Assembly: GCA_020846515.1 (NCBI GenBank) | Contig: JADLDX010000011.1 | Location: 1 to 5,324, forward strand | DNA length: 5,324 bases | Direction of reading: 5' to 3' | Source of the DNA: Pirellulaceae bacterium | GTDB lineage: Bacteria; Planctomycetota; Planctomycetia; Pirellulales; Pirellulaceae | Shown: positions 1 through 2,965 of the stretch, one piece after another | Numbering within the stretch: position 1 is the stretch's first letter | How the letters are laid out: each line of letters starts with the position of its first letter | The notes under the pieces: generated by a model | Databases searched by the model: none | What the model saw: the letters and a program-made list of their open reading frames with translations, nothing else | What the model was told of the DNA's origin: nothing | Translations under genes and position numbers: made by a program

Positions 1-215
1 CTGGTCGTTCGCCCCTGGATCATGCGCTTGGGGACGGCGAAGATTTTGAATTGCTACTGGCGGTCCCGTGCGAAGAATTACCCAAGTTACGAGAACTGGT
101 CGGGGCGGAGCAAGCGATCGACATTGGGCGATTCACCAGTCGAACTGGTCTCTGGTCTCGACGTGGCAGCCGAATTGAACAATTGCCAGCCACCGGTTAC
201 GTCCATGGCGTGTAA
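1..215 (+). CDS. thiL: Thiamine-monophosphate kinase ThiL, C-terminal part (5' end outside window)
   Basis: The reading frame that begins at base 3 encodes 70 residues and ends in a double stop (TAA TGA). It contains LGDGEDFELLLAVP, which matches the GGEDYELLF-type motif of the AIR-synthase C-terminal domain of ThiL. It ends with a short IGRFT-type strand and a C-terminal ATGYVHGV. ThiL phosphorylates thiamine monophosphate with ATP to give thiamine diphosphate, in the cytoplasm; this is family knowledge. About four fifths of the usual ~320-residue protein lies upstream of the window, so the ATP and magnesium sites of the N-terminal domain cannot be checked. The first Gly of the family motif is Asp here, and Tyr is replaced by Phe. 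The stop lies 13 bases before the tsaE start, which suggests co-transcription. An overlapping frame with an ATG at 22 is a shadow. Other AIR-synthase relatives (PurM, SelD, HypE) are less likely given the GEDFELL motif. Confidence 0.82.
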   Translation, partial: GRSPLDHALGDGEDFELLLAVPCEELPKLRELVGAEQAIDIGRFTSRTGLWSRRGSRIEQLPATGYVHGV

Positions 216-228
216 TGAACATCCTTAG

Positions 229-705
229 ATGAATACCCTTGAATTTCGGATGGCCGATCTTGCCCAGACCGATCAATTATCGGCTCGATTGGCCAGCAGT
301 CTTACGCAGCCTGGGCGTTTGCCCATGATGCTGGCACTGTGTGGACCGTTGGGAGCCGGCAAGACACAGTTCGTGCGCAGCCTGGCCGTGCACTTGGGAA
401 TCCGAGCTGAAGCAGTTACCAGTCCAACTTATATATTAGTCCAGCGATATCGGGGCACCATCGAGCTGATCCATCTGGACTATTATCGCTTGCGTTCAGC
501 CGCTGAAGCGTGGGATTTGGGGCTGGACGAATGGTTGGTCGAGCCAGCGTTAACGATCATCGAGTGGGCGGAGAAATTCCCGGAGACCTGGCCCGATGAA
601 ACCATTCGCTGTGATTTTTCGATTGAGGCCAATGACGTGCGTTGTGTCAAAATCAGTTCCCAGGGACCGCTGGCCGCCAAGATTTGCCAATTGCTTGATA
701 CGTAA
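229..705 (+). CDS. tsaE: tRNA threonylcarbamoyladenosine biosynthesis ATPase TsaE
   Basis: The protein has 158 residues, the normal length for the TsaE (YjeE) family. The Walker A loop is GPLGAGKT at residues 39-46. The family motif SPTYILVQRY follows at 65-74. The Walker B-like HLDYYRL at 82-88 carries the conserved Asp84, and IIEW at 110-113 carries the conserved Glu112 and Trp113. TsaE is a cytoplasmic P-loop ATPase that works with TsaB and TsaD to place the threonylcarbamoyl group on A37 of ANN-decoding tRNAs; this is family knowledge. The partner genes are not in the window. The ATG at 229 is preferred because it leaves the usual N-terminal strand and helix before the P-loop; Met8 is a possible later start. 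No Shine-Dalgarno is visible, and the gene sits 13 bases after thiL, so translation may depend on the upstream gene. All key residues are intact. Confidence 0.95.
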   Translation: MNTLEFRMADLAQTDQLSARLASSLTQPGRLPMMLALCGPLGAGKTQFVRSLAVHLGIRAEAVTSPTYILVQRYRGTIELIHLDYYRLRSAAEAWDLGLDEWLVEPALTIIEWAEKFPETWPDETIRCDFSIEANDVRCVKISSQGPLAAKICQLLDT

Positions 706-739
706 AGTAATTTTCGGCGACAAGCACCCCCTCACTTGT

Positions 740-816
740 AGCGGAGCAGCGCAAGCTGCCCGGTGCTTTACCAACAAAATAATTGCCGGAACCGGACGGC
801 TTGCGCCGGCACCGCT
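740..816. repeat. REP-like pair of inverted palindromes
   Basis: Two related elements face each other at about 740-768 and 788-816. They share AGCGG at the outer end, the core GCGCAAGC (749-756, reverse complement GCTTGCGC at 799-806) and CCGGT at the inner end, with a one-base gap between core and outer end. Each element also folds by itself: GCAGC-GCAA-GCTGC at 747-760 and CGGC-TTGC-GCCG at 797-808. This gives two small hairpins, or one long imperfect stem with a loop of about 19 bases. The arrangement is like a REP/BIME pair and could act as a weak terminator or mRNA-end stabiliser after tsaE, but there is no T-tract. That it is a dispersed genomic family is an inference. Confidence 0.55.
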
Positions 817-933
817 TTAGTTGCCATGTTGCCGTAGGCCAAGCTACCACGTTGAAGTGGGGCTCGGTATACTGACGACCAAGCAGAGGGGAGCAGTCAT
901 TGTTTCCTGACGCCCTTTACCCCGCCCTAAGAG

Positions 934-960
934 GCTGCCAAGGTTCATTTCTTTGGCAGC
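934..960 (+). promoter_or_regulatory. Stable hairpin in the leader of the PSP1 gene
   Basis: GCTGCCAAGG (934-943) pairs with CTTTGGCAGC (951-960) over 10 base pairs with one G-U, closing a 7-base loop TTCATTT. It ends 27 bases before the ATG at 988 and is not followed by a T-tract. It therefore looks more like a structured 5' leader or an inverted protein-binding site than an intrinsic terminator. No known riboswitch or leader family is recognised. Confidence 0.4.
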
Positions 961-987
961 GATACGCCCTCGATTCGTAAGTCGCAG

Positions 988-2007
988 ATGCCCAGTTACA
1001 TTGTTCGATGCGGTGTGACACGCACCCTACACGTGATGCAAGCTCGTCAAGAGTATTCGCGCAACATGCGCGTCATCGCCCGAACGGCGCGTGGTCTGGA
1101 AGTTGGTGACGTGCTGTGCGTGGCCGATGACAACGCCATTGCGCAGCTAGTTGATCCCCCCGGCGGCTCGATCCAGAGAGAGTTGACCGTCGATGACGCG
1201 CGGGAACTGGCTCATTTAGTCGCCAAAGCCGACGAAGAGTCCGACGTTTGCTTGAACGTCATCCGCGAACTGGGTTTGGAAATGGACTTGGTTGAGATCG
1301 AGCGGATCTTTGGTGGCGAACGAATGGTCATCTACTATTTGGCCGAAGGTCGCGTCGACTTTCGCGAATTGGTTCGTCGATTGGCCCACGAATTTCAAAC
1401 GCGCATTGAAATGAAACAAATTGGTGTGCGTGACGAAGCCAAACTGCTGGCCGACTATGGCGACTGTGGCAAACCAGTCTGTTGCAATACGCACCTGGTG
1501 CAGATGCCGCCCGTATCTATGAAGATGGCCAAGCTTCAGAAAGCCACGCTGGACCCAAACAAAATATCGGGCCGCTGTGGTCGTTTGAAGTGCTGCCTGC
1601 GGTATGAATACGATACATACGAAGAGAATCGAAAGAGCCTGCCGTCAACGGGCACCGATGTGGTCACGGCCGAGGGGCGTGGTCGCGTGATTGGCCAAGA
1701 CTTGCTCACGCGACAGTTGGTCATTTCGATGGAAGACAACCGCCGGATCATCATGAACGCCGACCAGATTCTGTCGGTGATTCGACGCAGCGGTTCGTCG
1801 CCCAAGCGATCTATGCAAGAAACGGACGAGGATTCGTCGGAAATCGAACAGGCTCAATCCGAATCAGTAGATGAGAACGAAGCACTCGAAGAGCATGACG
1901 CGGTGCGCAAGATCGAAGCCAACAAAGAGCGTGGGTCAGCCAAGCCCGCTTCAACACCTGTTGCCCCCATAGGGACAGATGCGTTAGAAGTTGAAGAAGA
2001 AGAATAG
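988..2007 (+). CDS. PSP1 domain protein, RicT (YaaT)-like iron-sulfur protein
   Basis: The protein has 339 residues. Its central part is a PSP1 C-terminal domain: the segment around 122-150 (GRVDFRELVRRLAHEF, then RIEMKQIGVRDEAKLL) is nearly the family consensus. It is followed by CGKPVCC (160-166) and GRCGRLKCCLRYE (195-207). Cys160, 165, 166, 197, 202 and 203 are thus all present. In Bacillus RicT the equivalent cysteines help hold [4Fe-4S] clusters in the RicA-RicF-RicT complex, which affects RNase Y-dependent mRNA processing, sporulation and competence; this is family knowledge. Whether planctomycetes have RicA and RicF partners cannot be seen here. Residues about 270-339 form an acidic, low-complexity tail (many Glu, Asp and Ser, ending EVEEEE) that makes it longer than the ~275-residue Bacillus protein. 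ATG at 988 is chosen because the N-terminal strand YIVRCGV fits the family; there is no Shine-Dalgarno. It is probably cytoplasmic. Confidence 0.9.
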   Translation: MPSYIVRCGVTRTLHVMQARQEYSRNMRVIARTARGLEVGDVLCVADDNAIAQLVDPPGGSIQRELTVDDARELAHLVAKADEESDVCLNVIRELGLEMDLVEIERIFGGERMVIYYLAEGRVDFRELVRRLAHEFQTRIEMKQIGVRDEAKLLADYGDCGKPVCCNTHLVQMPPVSMKMAKLQKATLDPNKISGRCGRLKCCLRYEYDTYEENRKSLPSTGTDVVTAEGRGRVIGQDLLTRQLVISMEDNRRIIMNADQILSVIRRSGSSPKRSMQETDEDSSEIEQAQSESVDENEALEEHDAVRKIEANKERGSAKPASTPVAPIGTDALEVEEEE

Positions 2008-2020
2008 CCATCTTCATCCC

Positions 2021-2062
2021 AACGGGCGACTGATCAGGTAAACTAAGCAGATCGGTCCCGTT
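2021..2062 (+). terminator. Terminator-like hairpin after the PSP1 gene
   Basis: AACGGG (2021-2026) pairs perfectly with CCCGTT (2057-2062). Inside this, after a two-base CG bulge, ACTGATC (2029-2035) pairs with GATCGGT (2050-2056) with one G-U. This gives a 13-bp stem and a 14-base loop. The hairpin starts 13 bases after the PSP1 stop codon. The only T-run (TTTTT at 2081-2085) lies about 18 bases beyond the stem, so it is not a textbook intrinsic terminator. The position and stem length suggest transcript ending or 3'-end protection. Confidence 0.42.
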
Positions 2063-2093
2063 GCCGATTTAACGAGTCCCTTTTTACCACCAC

Positions 2094-2131
2094 CCGATAC
2101 ACCCATTGCCCGACGAAGCGCGGTGTATTGG
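2094..2131 (+). promoter_or_regulatory. Hairpin just upstream of the gene at 2154
   Basis: CCGATACACC (2094-2103) pairs with GGTGTATTGG (2122-2131) over 10 base pairs with one G-U and an 18-base loop. It ends 22 bases before the TTG start at 2154 and is followed by an A-rich stretch, not a T-run. It could be a leader structure or an operator-like dyad. Function is unknown. Confidence 0.35.
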
Positions 2132-2153
2132 CTTAAACTAAAAACGATATACC

Positions 2154-2561
2154 TTGAACGACGACATACTACCCATCGCAGAGTTACTCAAGCAAGACCA
2201 GCGTTTTCATCATGACGCATACCAATTCGTGCGTGAAGCGCTAGCATACGCCCAAGAGATTCTCAAAATGCCCCATCAACCTGTTTCGGTTGGTGAGGGC
2301 GACCGCCATCTGACTGGACAGCAGCTGTGTGAAGCCATCCGGCAATATGCGTTGGATCAGTTCGGATTTATGGCCAAAACTGTTTTGAACAATTGGGGCG
2401 TTTTCTCGACCAGCGATTTTGGTGAGATCGTCTACAACCTGATACGCATCAAGCAGATGAAGAAGTCGGAAAGCGACCGTCGCGAAGACTTCGATGATGT
2501 CTATGAATTCGATACGGCCTTCGATCCAGTTTTTGAGCTCAGCGGCAGCGACGAACTCTAG
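2154..2561 (+). CDS. Conserved protein of the Planctomycetes/Verrucomicrobia-restricted family (Plancto_Ver_chp, Minf_1886-like)
   Basis: The protein has 135 residues and no signal peptide or membrane segment. The N-terminal part contains FHHDAYQFVREALAYAQ (18-34). A second block follows with HLTGQQLCEAIRQYALDQFG (52-71) and then WGVFSTSDFGEIVYNLI (81-97). I recognise this pattern as the small family TIGR04138, limited to Planctomycetes and Verrucomicrobia, whose function is unknown. The C-terminus (111-135) is acidic and aromatic, a shape seen in protein-interaction tails. The start is a TTG at 2154. An in-frame stop at 2139-2141 excludes an earlier start, and the next ATG (Met39) would remove the conserved first helix. 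No Shine-Dalgarno is seen; the leader is A-rich with a hairpin at 2094-2131. The stop codon directly abuts a palindromic repeat array. Downstream of psp1 and on the same strand, it is separated by a terminator-like hairpin, so it may have its own promoter. Confidence 0.85.
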   Translation: MNDDILPIAELLKQDQRFHHDAYQFVREALAYAQEILKMPHQPVSVGEGDRHLTGQQLCEAIRQYALDQFGFMAKTVLNNWGVFSTSDFGEIVYNLIRIKQMKKSESDRREDFDDVYEFDTAFDPVFELSGSDEL

Positions 2562-2761
2562 GTAGCCACTGCTGCCAAGAATTTTATGTAGCCACCGCTG
2601 CCAAGCGGTGGACCTTACGTAGCCACCGCTGCCAAGCGGTGGATTCGCCTCCAGTGACTACCCAACCGAATCCACCGTCTGGCGACGGTGGCTACCAAAC
2701 CAGTCCACCGTCTGGCGACGGTGGCTACCAAAGTAGTCCACAGTTTGGCGACGGTGGCTAC
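2562..2761. repeat. Array of six palindromic hairpin elements, three in each orientation
   Basis: The unit is about 25 bases, beginning GTAGCCACCG and ending CGGTGGA, with GCCA in the loop. Forward copies are at 2562-2579 (right arm lost), 2588-2612 and 2619-2643. Reverse copies are at 2671-2695, 2704-2728 and 2737-2761. The intact copies fold into an 8-bp stem with a 4-base loop. The forward copies have stem ends CT...AG, whereas the reverse copies, read in the same sense, have TC...GA, so pairing is kept despite the changes. The copy at 2737 carries two changes that break pairs. The reverse copies repeat every 33 bases with 8-base spacers. The array starts at the base after the preceding stop codon. 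It could end or stabilise transcripts, or be a mobile REP-like element; no transposase is nearby. Confidence 0.9.
2619..2695. repeat. Long inverted repeat joining the two halves of the array
   Basis: The 29-base arms 2619-2647 and 2667-2695 are inverted copies differing at only four positions, with a 19-base spacer (2648-2666). The match runs beyond the 25-base unit into GGATTCG/CGAATCC. This suggests that the change of orientation arose by an inverted duplication that included flanking bases. The pair could form a large cruciform or RNA stem that competes with the small hairpins. Confidence 0.75.
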
Positions 2762-2778
2762 GATTGAAAAGAACCTGA

Positions 2779-2801
2779 AAAAAGAGGCCTGACCCCTTTT
2801 T
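2779..2801. terminator. Bidirectional terminator-like palindrome with A- and T-tracts
   Basis: AAAAAGAGG (2779-2787) pairs with CCCCTTTTT (2793-2801) with one mismatch and loop CCTGA. The A-run before and T-run after the GC part give the shape of an intrinsic terminator usable in both directions, although the GC part is short. It follows the repeat array and could close the transcript of the 2154 gene. Its last two bases overlap the proposed TTG start of the small ORF at 2800. From memory, the GGCCTGACCCCTTTT-type sequence recurs as a dispersed short palindrome in several bacteria; I could not check this. Confidence 0.5.
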
Positions 2802-2943
2802 GAAAACACCCACAAACCCACCAACTCCATCGGCGCGCAAGCAATTCCCAGCTTGGCTGATCATCATGCTGTGTCTATACGGTGTGTGGCTGCTAGGCCT
2901 GGCCTACATTGCTTGGGTCAACGTGCGAGCTGGTAATCAGTAA
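2800..2943 (+). CDS. Small single-pass membrane protein, unknown function
   Basis: This frame encodes 47 residues from a TTG at 2800 to TAA at 2941-2943. Residues 1-15 are rich in Pro and Thr and carry Arg13 and Lys14. Residues about 17-40 (PAWLIIMLCLYGVWLLGLAY and beyond) form one clear hydrophobic segment. A short polar tail, NVRAGNQ, ends it. The basic residues before the helix suggest the N-terminus stays in the cytoplasm. An in-frame stop at 2776 limits upstream extension. TTG is the start that keeps the whole protein; the only internal ATG (2866) would begin inside the helix. An AAGAGG at 2782-2787 is a weak ribosome-binding candidate but lies rather far upstream. It ends 22 bases before the next gene, so the two are probably co-transcribed. 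I recognise no family. The amphipathic-to-hydrophobic layout and Trp/Tyr at the membrane edges support a real protein, but chance remains possible. Confidence 0.55.
   Translation: MKTPTNPPTPSARKQFPAWLIIMLCLYGVWLLGLAYIAWVNVRAGNQ
2853..2881 (+). promoter_or_regulatory. Possible sigma-70-type promoter inside the small ORF
   Basis: TTGGCT (2853-2858) and TATACG (2876-2881) each match the sigma-70 consensus at four of six bases, with a 17-base spacer. Transcription would start near 2888, giving a leader of about 78 bases for the large gene at 2966. Such matches occur by chance, and this one lies within coding sequence. Confidence 0.2.
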
Positions 2944-2951
2944 CTCACCCC

Positions 2952-2956
2952 AGGAG
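2952..2956 (+). promoter_or_regulatory. Shine-Dalgarno deciding the start of the large secreted protein
   Basis: AGGAG lies 9 bases before the ATG at 2966 but only 3 bases before the in-frame ATG at 2960, so 2966 is the better start. It is the only canonical Shine-Dalgarno in the window. Confidence 0.6.
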
Positions 2957-2965
2957 AGAATGCTC

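Larger units (their letters stand above)
706..987. other. Non-coding region between tsaE and the PSP1 gene
   Basis: This 282-base stretch holds no convincing gene; short open frames crossing it have no recognisable protein features and overlap palindromes. It contains a pair of REP-like palindromes (740-816) and a 10-bp hairpin near the next gene (934-960). An isolated TATACT at 868-873 resembles a sigma-70 -10 box. No -35 box lies at the right spacing (TTGAAG at 852-857 is only 10 bases away), so I do not call a promoter. A promoter for the PSP1 gene is nevertheless expected here. Confidence 0.6.

Noticed and set aside
22..228. 68-codon plus-strand open frame overlapping the window start
   Set aside because: It is out of frame with the ThiL C-terminus, which has a clear family motif; the overlapping frame has none.
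852..873. Promoter made of TTGAAG (852-857) and TATACT (868-873)
   Set aside because: The spacer is only 10 bases, far too short for sigma-70 recognition, and there is no other -35 match at 16-18 bases.
1216..1494. 92-codon minus-strand frame within the PSP1 gene
   Set aside because: It is antisense to the most conserved part of the PSP1 domain and has no independent support.
2671..2761. Possible CRISPR array (three palindromic repeats at exact 33-base period)
   Set aside because: The spacers are only 8 bases and similar to each other, the same repeat occurs inverted just upstream, and no cas gene is present.
2615..2867. Minus-strand open frames with an 11-residue repeated peptide (such as SHRRQTVD)
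   Set aside because: They arise from translating the 33-base periodic hairpin array; 33 is a multiple of three, so the frame stays open. The repeats are palindromic DNA elements and the rest of the frame shows no protein features.
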